Assembly (NCBI GenBank): GCA_900546245.1
Contig: URBY01000019.1
Span: 1 to 22,042, forward strand
Direction of reading: 5' to 3'
Length of the DNA: 22,042 bases
DNA from: an uncultured Mycoplasmatota bacterium
Lineage (GTDB): Bacteria; Bacillota_I; Bacilli_A; RF39; UBA660
Under the pieces are notes generated by a model. It worked only from the letters and a program-made list of their open reading frames with translations, was not told the DNA's origin and ran no database searches. The position numbers were made by a program, and so were the translations under genes. How positions within the stretch are numbered: the first letter of the stretch is position 1; every line of letters begins with the position of its first letter. Below, piece by piece: positions 6,413-12,824 of this stretch.

Positions 6413-7428
6413 TCTTTTAACTCCTCTTTTCTATTTTTTATAAACAAAATAGATACTGCACCTAATATCATTGGTAAATAATATGTCATAAATCTCCATA
6501 AAATTATACTTACTGATATTATAGTTTTAGATGAAAATCCTTTAAAAAATTCCATAAATGCATATTCAAGACCTCCAGTTCCACCTGGAATAGGTACAAA
6601 TGATCCAACAAAACATGTATAACTTGTACATACAATTGAATCAAGTATACTTACTAAATTATATTTACCAATACTATAGAATATAAATAATGGTATTAAA
6701 TAAAACATAGAAAGACCAATTATATTATAAAATGTTGATTTAACTAATATAAATTTATTATCTTTAAAATATACACTACTATTATAAAATTCATCTATTT
6801 TTTTCGATGCCACTTCCTTTAAATGTTCTCTATTTTTAATAAATTTAAAACCAAATACAAAATTAAATATCTTATTAAATACCTTCGTATTAAGATTTTT
6901 AGCTTTTCCTAATGAAAATAATAAAACAAGTACAATAATATTGACTATATATCCAATTAAAACAATATTTTTAAGTAAACTAGTGGATGGAATTATATGA
7001 AGAAAACTATTTGTTATAACTGCAAATGTTCCCATTATAATAAGCGCAAGTTGATATGTAAAAAAGTTTTGTAAAAGTGCATTGCCTGAATCAGTAACTT
7101 TAATACCTTGTTTTTTTAATAAATACATTTGAAATGGTTGTCCACCTGATGAAAAAGGTGTAATTGCATTAAAAAATTGTGCTGAACACATAAGAATAAA
7201 TGTGTCCTTTAATTTATAACCTTTTTTTATAGATTTTAAATATAAATGAAGTGACATTGATTGAAAAAAAATGTATAAAATCATAAGAATTAACGCAATT
7301 AATAAAAACTTTACATCTACATTTTTAATCGCATCTATTATATTATTAAAATCATCTTTCATTATTAAATACATTATAAGTACTGAAATTAATATTAATA
7401 TTATTATATTAGTTTTATATTTTTTCAT
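6409..7428 (-). CDS. Flippase-like / MprF-type integral membrane protein (UPF0104)
   Basis: A 339-residue polytopic membrane protein with about eight hydrophobic segments. It carries the hallmarks of the lysylphosphatidylglycerol-synthase transmembrane family (UPF0104, the MprF N-terminal half): NAITPFSSGGQPFQMYLL near residue 92 and VPIPGGTGGLEYAFMEFF near 278. It lacks the cytoplasmic aminoacyl-transferase domain of MprF, so it is more likely a lipid or glycolipid translocation factor than a lipid-modifying enzyme. It lies between pgk (one base away) and the GT4 gene (4-base overlap), so all three are one transcript. A role in presenting the GT4 product at the outer leaflet is an inference from the pairing. 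Confidence 0.85.
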   Translation of the reverse strand: MKKYKTNIIILILISVLIMYLIMKDDFNNIIDAIKNVDVKFLLIALILMILYIFFQSMSLHLYLKSIKKGYKLKDTFILMCSAQFFNAITPFSSGGQPFQMYLLKKQGIKVTDSGNALLQNFFTYQLALIIMGTFAVITNSFLHIIPSTSLLKNIVLIGYIVNIIVLVLLFSLGKAKNLNTKVFNKIFNFVFGFKFIKNREHLKEVASKKIDEFYNSSVYFKDNKFILVKSTFYNIIGLSMFYLIPLFIFYSIGKYNLVSILDSIVCTSYTCFVGSFVPIPGGTGGLEYAFMEFFKGFSSKTIISVSIILWRFMTYYLPMILGAVSILFIKNRKEELKE

Positions 7429-7429
7429 A

Positions 7430-8590
7430 TTATTCTCCTATATTTTCAAATCCAGGCATATCTTTTCCAGATAAAAATTCTAAAGACGCTCCTCCACCTG
7501 TTGAAATGTGATAAAAAGAATTTTTATACCCAAACTTTATAGCGGCTGATGCTGAATCTCCACCACCTATTATAACTTTTGCACTACTATTCTTTAATGA
7601 CTTTAATACTTCTTTTGTACCATATGAAAAGTTATCATATTCAAATGCACCTGCAGGACCATTTAAAAATACTGTTTTAGTTTGTTTTAAAACATTATCT
7701 ATATTTTCTATTGTTTTTGGACCTATATCAAATGCTATATCATCATTAGTAATTTCAGTAATATTTTTTAAAGTTTTACTATTACTATCAATCTTATCAG
7801 ATACATACACATCTACAGGTAAAATTATTTTATTTGAATATTTATTTAGTAAATTCTTTGAATATTCAATATTTTCTTCATCAACAAGTGATTTACCAAC
7901 ATTCATTCCTTTTGCTTTTAAGAATGTAAATGCCATTGCTCCTACTATTATAATATTGTCTACTTTTTCTATTAAATTAGATATAATACCAATTTTATCA
8001 GATACTTTTGCACCACCCAATATAATACAAAAAGGTTTTTCTGGATTATTTAATAAAATACTTAATTTATTAATTTCTTCTTCCACTAAAAATCCAACTG
8101 CGCTCTCTAAATATTTTGATACACCAGTAGTAGATGCTGCTCTTCTATGTGATACACCAAATGCATCATTAATATAAACATCTGCAAGTGTTGCATAGAA
8201 TTTCGAAAGTTCTTCATCATTGTTACTTTCCTTTTTACCATCTAAATCAAAATATCTTACATTTTCAAGCATTACAATTTTATTATTTTGAACTACATTT
8301 CTAATATCTTCATCATATGTACAAAAATACACTTTTTCACCTAATAAATCTGATAGTCTATCACAAACTATTTTTAAAGAATTTTTCCTTTTATCTTCTT
8401 CATTTTTTATTCTTCCTAAATGTGACATTATTATTACATGTTTTGCGTGATTTAATGCATAATTAATTGTTTTTAAACTTTTAACTATCCTATTATCATC
8501 TTCTATTTTACCATCTTTTATTGGTACATTTAAATCACACCTAATTAATACTGTTTTATTTTTTATATCTGTATCTTTTATTGTTTTCAT
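7430..8590 (-). CDS. pgk: Phosphoglycerate kinase
   Basis: A 386-residue protein, near the usual length (about 390-400). It catalyses 1,3-bisphosphoglycerate + ADP to 3-phosphoglycerate + ATP in glycolysis, in the cytoplasm. Signature segments in order: VLIRCDLNVPI with D19/N21, MSHLGR (3-phosphoglycerate binding), LENVRYF, YINDAFGVSHRRAAST, GGAKVSDKIG, NGPAGAFEY, IGGGDSASA and STGGGASLEFLSGKDMPG (nucleotide site). Unusually it is not next to gapA, tpiA or gpmI but heads an operon with a flippase-like protein and a glycolipid glycosyltransferase. Start ATG is preceded by GAGGG; an extended -10 promoter lies at 8610-8618. Confidence 0.97.
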   Translation of the reverse strand: MKTIKDTDIKNKTVLIRCDLNVPIKDGKIEDDNRIVKSLKTINYALNHAKHVIIMSHLGRIKNEEDKRKNSLKIVCDRLSDLLGEKVYFCTYDEDIRNVVQNNKIVMLENVRYFDLDGKKESNNDEELSKFYATLADVYINDAFGVSHRRAASTTGVSKYLESAVGFLVEEEINKLSILLNNPEKPFCIILGGAKVSDKIGIISNLIEKVDNIIIVGAMAFTFLKAKGMNVGKSLVDEENIEYSKNLLNKYSNKIILPVDVYVSDKIDSNSKTLKNITEITNDDIAFDIGPKTIENIDNVLKQTKTVFLNGPAGAFEYDNFSYGTKEVLKSLKNSSAKVIIGGGDSASAAIKFGYKNSFYHISTGGGASLEFLSGKDMPGFENIGE

Positions 8591-8609
8591 TTTCTACCCT
8601 CTTACAGAA

Positions 8610-8618
8610 ATTATAACA
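8610..8618 (-). promoter_or_regulatory. Extended -10 promoter of the pgk operon
   Basis: TGTTATAAT on the minus strand (8618-8610) is an extended -10 about 20 bases before the ATG at 8590, giving a very short leader. The -35 region is a T-run that is also the tail of the upstream terminator. Confidence 0.55.
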
Positions 8619-8630
8619 CATAAATATAGA

Positions 8631-8656
8631 AAAAAAAAGAACCATATAGATTCTTT
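8631..8656 (-). terminator. Terminator of the Ig-like surface protein gene
   Basis: AAAGAACC (8636-8643) and GATTCTTT (8649-8656) pair with one G-U on the minus-strand transcript, with a 5-base loop followed by a T-run. The stem overlaps the stop codon (8657-8655). Confidence 0.8.
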
Positions 8657-10043
8657 AATTTACCTTTATAGTACATTTTGCTGTTTTACCATTTGATGAA
8701 GTGGCTGTTATTATAGTTGTACCAGAAGATACTCCAGTTACTACACCATTTGATGAAATAGTTGCAACACTTGGATTTGATGAAGAATAACTAATTGTTT
8801 TATTTGTTGCATTTCCAGGATATATAGTAACTTTTATTTGTACAGTTTGAGATATATTTATTGTTCTATTATTTGGAGTTATTCTAAGACTACTAATTTG
8901 TATTGTAGTATTAGTATCAGGAAGTGTATTACCACAATTTTTAACTGTAAATTGTTTTGTTGCTTCAGCATAATTTCCTGCATTATCTGATACACTATAA
9001 TATATTGTATATACTCCAGGTGTATTTATAACATCAGTATCACCTGATATATTTACTTTTGATGTAATTATTCCATCAATATTATCTCTAGCAACAAATC
9101 CATAAGGACCTGTAGTACTAGTATTTACGCTATTACCTGCGCATATTGTTTGATAAAGACTATTGTCATTAAATGTTATTATTGGTGATGTTGTATCTAT
9201 TGTTGGTATATTTGTATTATTATTATTATTATTGTTATTGTTATTATTATTTGGTTTTTCAGATGGTGTTTCTATAGGGGTTTCTTCCTTTTTTTCATTT
9301 ACTACTACTTTTCTTTCAACACTAGACTTATTACCTGCTTTATCTTGTACTGTATATTTTATAGTATATTCACCAGCCTTTGTAGTATCAACTTTACCTG
9401 ATATTTTTATTTTATTAGTAATATCACCGTCAACATTATCCATAGCAACAGCTCCAAGTTCATTATAACTATCGCCAACATTAATATTAATTGTAGCATC
9501 GCCAAATAATTCTATTGAAGGTTTTTCAGTATCATTTTGAGTTTGAGTTTCTTCTGTATTTTTCTTATTACTATCTGGTTTTGTTCCATAACCTTTAGTA
9601 GTATATATTTTTTTACAAGTTATATATGCCTTATATGTAATATTTGTACTTATTTTACCCTCATCTTCTTTAGTTATTTTTGAATCTTCACTATCACCTT
9701 CTGATAAATCAGGATTCATTTGCTCTTCTAAATCAATAGTATTATCTTTCAAAGCTTCTGCTATTACATATCCATCACAATTAGATGATTTTTTATTAAT
9801 AACTAATTTTTGTTTTAAGATATCAGTTATATTTATTTCTCTCCATTCATATTCCTTTAATTTAATTTTTTCTTTTAACAAATAGTTTGGAGCAGCATAT
9901 TCTAATTGTTTTTCAAATTTTGCATAATCCTTCTTTACATTATTTTTATGTATTAAAATACCTGCAACAGTTGCACCAATTGCAAGAATTATTACAACAA
10001 TAGTTATTATTTTTCCTTTAGTTAACCATTTTGTCTCTTCCAT
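8655..10043 (-). CDS. Membrane-anchored protein with Ig-like (DUF5011-type and Big_2) domains
   Basis: A 462-residue protein with an N-terminal signal anchor (about residues 10-31) and the rest outside the cell. Residues 35-150 form a small domain shared with the neighbouring 128-residue protein (Asn/Tyr-rich, C-x-GYV and Y-x-AYI-x-C). Residues 175-250 are a DUF5011-like Ig fold (DNVDGDIT, AGEYTIKYTVQDKAGN). An Asn-only linker of 12 residues follows, then a second DUF5011-like domain (about 285-370; DNIDGIITSKVNISG, GVYTIYYSVSDNAGN). A C-terminal Big_2 bacterial Ig domain ends it (about 380-462; SLRITPNNRTI, NPSVATISSNGVVTGVSSGTTIITATSSNG). No sortase motif is present. Such stalks usually present or bind something at the surface; the ligand is unknown. 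RBS GGAGG lies 6 bases before the ATG. Confidence 0.85.
   Translation of the reverse strand: MEETKWLTKGKIITIVVIILAIGATVAGILIHKNNVKKDYAKFEKQLEYAAPNYLLKEKIKLKEYEWREINITDILKQKLVINKKSSNCDGYVIAEALKDNTIDLEEQMNPDLSEGDSEDSKITKEDEGKISTNITYKAYITCKKIYTTKGYGTKPDSNKKNTEETQTQNDTEKPSIELFGDATININVGDSYNELGAVAMDNVDGDITNKIKISGKVDTTKAGEYTIKYTVQDKAGNKSSVERKVVVNEKKEETPIETPSEKPNNNNNNNNNNNNTNIPTIDTTSPIITFNDNSLYQTICAGNSVNTSTTGPYGFVARDNIDGIITSKVNISGDTDVINTPGVYTIYYSVSDNAGNYAEATKQFTVKNCGNTLPDTNTTIQISSLRITPNNRTINISQTVQIKVTIYPGNATNKTISYSSSNPSVATISSNGVVTGVSSGTTIITATSSNGKTAKCTIKVN
9216..9251 (-). repeat. Trinucleotide (AAT/AAC)12 poly-asparagine tract
   Basis: Twelve consecutive Asn codons (ten AAT, two AAC) encode the linker between the two DUF5011-like domains. 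A trinucleotide tract can change in length without breaking the frame, altering linker length. Confidence 0.85.
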
Positions 10044-10068
10044 ATATATCCTCCATATTCATAAGTAT

Positions 10069-10098
10069 ATTATAGCATATAAAGAAAAAATAAGTAAA
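10069..10098 (-). promoter_or_regulatory. Promoter of the Ig-like surface protein gene
   Basis: A TATAAT -10 (10074-10069) lies 25 bases before the ATG. The best -35, TTTACT (10098-10093), is 18 bases upstream and falls in the arm of the preceding gene's terminator. Terminator and promoter are thus interleaved. Confidence 0.45.
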
Positions 10099-10114
10099 CC
10101 ATTTTACTTATTTT
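10080..10114 (-). terminator. Strong terminator after the 128-residue membrane protein gene
   Basis: AAAATAAGTAAA (10087-10098) and TTTACTTATTTT (10103-10114) form a perfect 12-base-pair stem with a 4-base loop and a T-rich tail on the minus strand. It overlaps the stop codon by two bases. Confidence 0.85.
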
Positions 10115-10499
10115 AATATTCACTATAATTAACCGTCATATATCTATTACCACATTTTATATAAGCTCTATATTCTATATTATAATCATCTGTAGATATA
10201 TCTTTTTCATTTGAAACTAATACATATCCATTACATTTATCTTTTAAATCATTATATATTAAATTATTTTTAGCAAGTTCACTCATGTTAATTCTTTTTT
10301 CTTCGCCTTCATCAATATCCATATTTTTTATAATAAAATAATTTTGAGCACCAGTTACAAGCTCATTTTCAAATGACTTATATTTATCATCACTTTTATT
10401 TTTTCCAACCATAATCGCAATTACTGTACCAATTACTGCAAAAAGTATAATACTCGCAAGTAATACCATACCGCGAGTTATAACACCTCTACTATTCAT
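10113..10499 (-). CDS. Small membrane-anchored protein with paired-cysteine extracellular domain
   Basis: A 128-residue protein starting MNSRGVITRG, with one transmembrane helix (about residues 10-31) and an extracellular domain of about 95 residues. That domain is paralogous to residues 35-150 of the adjacent Ig-like protein: both show YxxFExxL..A.NY, then C-x-GYV, then Y-x-AYI-x-C and end in a Tyr-rich strand. The two cysteines could form a disulfide. The ORF is open for 13 more codons, but this ATG is chosen because it has a GAGAG ribosome site and overlaps the upstream stop by 8 bases. The layout (basic head, one helix, alpha then beta) recalls pilin-like proteins, but no prepilin peptidase site is visible. 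Function unknown. Confidence 0.65.
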   Translation of the reverse strand: MNSRGVITRGMVLLASIILFAVIGTVIAIMVGKNKSDDKYKSFENELVTGAQNYFIIKNMDIDEGEEKRINMSELAKNNLIYNDLKDKCNGYVLVSNEKDISTDDYNIEYRAYIKCGNRYMTVNYSEY

Positions 10500-10770
10500 T
10501 ATCTTCACTCTCTTCTTTATTTTCTTTTGTTTCTTCATTTTTATCAGTAACAGGATTCATAACAATTGTTTCTTCTTTTTCATAACCATATGAGAAATCT
10601 TTTAATTCAGATGTATTTGGAACACCAACTTCATCTACATCTAATATACTTGCTTCAGGTTCACTATTAGCTTTGATTTTATTTTTGTTTTTTGAAACAA
10701 CTATTAAAACAATAATTAATATGATTAAAATTACAAAAATTATACCTGCTATTATTAATTTATTTAACAT
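10492..10770 (-). CDS. Small single-pass membrane protein with acidic tail
   Basis: A 92-residue protein: a long hydrophobic helix (about residues 4-26), a basic stop-transfer segment KNKNKIK, then an acidic, probably disordered tail (EPEASILDVDEVGVPNTSELKDF, EETIVMNPV, then Glu/Lys repeats ending EDNE). The basic segment after the helix suggests the tail is cytoplasmic. RBS AGGTGATG precedes the ATG and a good promoter is present at 10790-10818. It is the first gene of a two-gene unit with the paired-cysteine protein, overlapping it by 8 bases. No family recognised; it may be an adaptor for its surface-exposed partner. Confidence 0.6.
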   Translation of the reverse strand: MLNKLIIAGIIFVILIILIIVLIVVSKNKNKIKANSEPEASILDVDEVGVPNTSELKDFSYGYEKEETIVMNPVTDKNEETKENKEESEDNE

Positions 10771-10789
10771 CTTTACATCACCTATAATA

Positions 10790-10818
10790 ATATTACATCA
10801 TTTTTTTATTTTTATCAA
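10790..10818 (-). promoter_or_regulatory. Promoter of the small membrane protein pair
   Basis: -35 TTGATA (10818-10813) and -10 TAATAT (10795-10790) are exactly 17 bases apart, 19 bases before the start codon. Confidence 0.6.
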
Positions 10819-10913
10819 TATCTCATAATTTATAAGATAAACATTTTTACTATAAAATTAAAAATATATATTTTTTTAAGGGAATTAACATAAAAAAAAG
10901 AGAATATAATTAT

Positions 10914-10923
10914 AGGAGGTGAT
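10914..10923 (+). promoter_or_regulatory. Full-length Shine-Dalgarno (AGGAGGTGAT) directing a non-canonical start
   Basis: AGGAGGTGAT is complementary to the whole anti-SD tail of 16S rRNA. No ATG in the gene's frame follows at workable spacing. The GTG within the SD (10919) is unusable, and the ATG at 10938 is out of frame and stops after three codons. An ATT at 10928 is 8 bases after AGGAGG and in frame. A TATAAT at 10905-10910 is a plausible -10, without a good -35. Confidence 0.55.
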
Positions 10924-10927
10924 TTTT

Positions 10928-11698
10928 ATTAATTTTAATGGCAATATAAGTGGTTTTAAAAATGAATATGATATATGTAATGAATTAAACAATAAAAAGG
11001 TACATGAGTTGAACCCAATGTATAGAGCATTCATAGAAGATTTGTACAGAAATGTTAATGAAAATGATATACTAAAATGTATAGTTGATCATACAAAAAA
11101 GAAATATGATATCATAATTGAAAAGAATAAAATCAAAAAGAAAATAAGTATAAAAAAAGGAATAAAAAATTCTGTACATGTTGAAGGAATATCAAGTTTT
11201 ATACATTTTCTTATTGAAAATAATATTAGTAGAAATTCAGTTATTGAATATCTAAAATATCATTATGCAGACGGAACAATAAACGGTTCTGGAATAAATA
11301 GATTATCAGCAAATGAATATAAGCAAGCAAATCAAGAAGAAATAGATAATTTGAATAAAGAATTAAATAAAAAACAAATTTTATTAAAAGCCATTTATAG
11401 ATTCGTTATAAGTGGAAAATTGAGTGATAAAAATATAGATGCGATAATATTTGGGACAAAAAATGATTTTCTGTGGATAAAAAAAGAAGACATTATAAAT
11501 ATTATTTTATCTAAAAAAGATGTATATTCTACAGGAGTACATTTTGGACCTTTAAGTATTCAGCCCATGGATAGATGTTTAAATCATAATGAAAAGTATG
11601 AGAAAAAAAGATTTTGTGTGCAAGTTAAATGGTATAACCTCGCCGATGATATAATCGAATGCATGAATAATAAAGTAAAAGATACTATCAAAGATTAG
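10928..11698 (+). CDS. Unrecognised, restriction-endonuclease-like protein
   Basis: About 256 residues, Lys-rich. The centre has a PD-(D/E)XK-like pattern: KYDIIIEKNKIKKKISIKKG followed by NSVHVE, i.e. an Asp after a helix, a beta-hairpin with S-I-K-K, then a His/Glu helix, as in some orphan restriction endonucleases. A second segment near the C-terminus reads RFCVQVKWYNLADDI. Other recognisable stretches: YLKYHYADGTINGSG, GTKNDFLW and VHFGPLSIQPMDRCLN. It is probably a cytoplasmic DNA- or RNA-cleaving enzyme, but the catalytic assignment is inference. The start is set at ATT 10928 from the Shine-Dalgarno position; the frame extends to GTG 10919. It is divergent from the core operon on its left, with no methylase directly coupled. 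The strand switch and isolation suggest acquired DNA. Confidence 0.55.
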   Translation: MNFNGNISGFKNEYDICNELNNKKVHELNPMYRAFIEDLYRNVNENDILKCIVDHTKKKYDIIIEKNKIKKKISIKKGIKNSVHVEGISSFIHFLIENNISRNSVIEYLKYHYADGTINGSGINRLSANEYKQANQEEIDNLNKELNKKQILLKAIYRFVISGKLSDKNIDAIIFGTKNDFLWIKKEDIINIILSKKDVYSTGVHFGPLSIQPMDRCLNHNEKYEKKRFCVQVKWYNLADDIIECMNNKVKDTIKD

Positions 11699-11731
11699 CA
11701 TTTTTTCTATAAAATAATTTTTTATTTTTAA

Positions 11732-11749
11732 CTTCCAAACTGACTACGG
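11732..11749 (+). other. 18-base near-copy of the tRNA-Gly(UCC) anticodon arm
   Basis: CTTCCAAACTGACTACGG matches the anticodon loop, 3' anticodon stem and variable region of the tRNA-Gly at 18018-18091 (CTTCCAAGCTGACTACGG) at 17 of 18 positions. It begins exactly at the anticodon loop and lies 33 bases after the stop of the nuclease-like gene, on the same strand. It is in inverted orientation relative to the tRNA gene. It could be an old attachment core, a tRNA gene scrap or an RNA decoy. Confidence 0.6.
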
Positions 11750-11759
11750 AAAAAAAGTA

Positions 11760-11788
11760 TAAAAAAAACAGACCTTTTTATAGTCTGT
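11760..11788 (-). terminator. Minus-strand terminator hairpin in the island
   Basis: ACAGAC (11768-11773) and GTCTGT (11783-11788) pair (plus one G-U on the minus-strand transcript) around a 7-9 base loop, followed by a minus-strand T-run. No minus-strand gene precedes it apart from the tRNA-acceptor-like scrap at 11799-11809, so it may be the leftover end of a lost tRNA unit. Confidence 0.6.
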
Positions 11789-11798
11789 AAAATTCATA

Positions 11799-11809
11799 TG
11801 GAGCGGGTG
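11799..11809 (-). pseudogene. tRNA acceptor-end scrap (CACCCGCTCCA)
   Basis: On the minus strand CACCCGCTCCA reads as the 3' acceptor strand, discriminator and CCA of a glycine tRNA. The intact tRNA-Gly in this window ends CACCTGCTCCA (10 of 11). The adjoining sequence does not make a normal T arm and no 5' half is found, so it is a remnant at best. A terminator follows, as after a real tRNA gene. Confidence 0.35.
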
Positions 11810-11833
11810 TCGTAGGTATCTACAACTTTTTTT
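11809..11833 (+). terminator. Plus-strand terminator after the nuclease-like gene
   Basis: GTCGTAG (11809-11815) and CTACAAC (11820-11826) pair at six of seven positions around a GTAT loop, followed by seven T. It would end the transcript of the nuclease-like gene. A weaker A/T-only hairpin (11711-11728) lies nearer the stop codon. Confidence 0.55.
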
Positions 11834-11910
11834 CAATATACGAATAGATACACAAATATCAATCATTTAATAAAATATACCATAAAACTATATGAATTTC
11901 AATAAATTCC

Positions 11911-11939
11911 TTTAAAAATCAACAAAAAAGTGATATAAT
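11911..11939 (+). promoter_or_regulatory. Promoter of the methyltransferase/peptide cassette
   Basis: TTTAAA (11911-11916) and TATAAT (11934-11939) are 17 bases apart, with TGA before the -10 making an extended -10. The ATG at 11967 follows 27 bases later with GGTGG as ribosome site. Confidence 0.65.
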
Positions 11940-11966
11940 AATAATAACAAATTGTTGGTGGTTAAT

Positions 11967-12824
11967 ATGCTAAAAAAAATAGAATATACAAAGAATAATT
12001 TACTTAATAAAAAAATTGAAAATATTTTTATGTGTCCTATATGCTATAATGATATTAAAATTCATAATAATTCTTTAATTTGTAAAAATGGTCATTGCTA
12101 CGATATTTCAAAAAAAGGATATTTTACGTTATTAAAGAAAAATAAATTAAGAATTGATAATATTTATGATATAAATTTATTCAAAAACAGGATGGAATTT
12201 ATAAAAAAAGGATATTATTATGAATTACACAAATTAATATCAAAGATAATTATAGAAAAAGATAATTCACAAATAATAGTTGATATGGGATGTGGCGATG
12301 GCACACATGATAATATAATTTTAAATTTAATAGATAATAATCAAACTTTTATTATAGGTGCAGATATATCTAAAGTTGGGATTGAATGTGCTACAGATTA
12401 TGTTAATAATAACTTTGTTCCTTTAGTTGCGGATTTAAATTATATACCATTAAAAGATAAAAGTGTTGATATTATATTAAATATTCTATCACCATCTAAC
12501 GAAAAAGAAATGAATAGAATATTAAAGCAAGACGGAATTATAATTAAAGTAACCCCCAAAAAAGAATATTTATGCGAATTAAGAGAACTTTTACATATTA
12601 AAGAATATGAAAATGAATCACAAATTGAAAAAAATATAGATAAAAATTACATTATATTAAAAAAATATACAATAAATGAAAAAAAAGCATTAAATGACCA
12701 AACAATGTTAAATTTGATCAATATGACACCTTTATCAAAAAATTATAGTTGTGATAAAAAAATTAGTAAAATTACAATTGCCTTAAATATTTATGTATTG
12801 AAAGTAAGGAAAAAATATGAATAA
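11967..12824 (+). CDS. RlmA-type 23S rRNA guanine-N1 methyltransferase
   Basis: A 285-residue protein with the RlmA architecture. The N-terminal zinc ribbon has C23-x2-C26-x12-C39-x3-H43, the same spacing as RlmA, followed by DISKKGYFTLL. A class I SAM-binding Rossmann domain has motif I VDMGCGDGTH near residue 105 and ADISKVGIE. The C-terminus has the family's NMTPLSKN. RlmA enzymes methylate G745 or G748 in helix 35 of 23S rRNA at the exit tunnel; the G748 type (TlrB) gives tylosin-class macrolide resistance. The ATG at 11967 is preferred over upstream TTG/GTG codons by its spacing to GGTGG. It is the first gene of a cassette and its end overlaps the next gene by 8 bases. Its placement with a second methyltransferase and a Cys-rich peptide, in an accessory island, suggests a resistance or self-protection role rather than housekeeping. 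Confidence 0.85.
   Translation: MLKKIEYTKNNLLNKKIENIFMCPICYNDIKIHNNSLICKNGHCYDISKKGYFTLLKKNKLRIDNIYDINLFKNRMEFIKKGYYYELHKLISKIIIEKDNSQIIVDMGCGDGTHDNIILNLIDNNQTFIIGADISKVGIECATDYVNNNFVPLVADLNYIPLKDKSVDIILNILSPSNEKEMNRILKQDGIIIKVTPKKEYLCELRELLHIKEYENESQIEKNIDKNYIILKKYTINEKKALNDQTMLNLINMTPLSKNYSCDKKISKITIALNIYVLKVRKKYE

Noticed and set aside
10113..10499. Type IV prepilin
   Set aside because: The helix and domain layout is suggestive, but there is no G/A cleavage site followed by F/M-x4-E, and no pilus assembly genes are in the window.
11730..11830. T-box riboswitch upstream of the methyltransferase cassette, suggested by tRNA-Gly-like sequences
   Set aside because: No AGGGTGG T-box sequence, no stem I arrangement, and the tRNA-like part is sense rather than a specifier loop.
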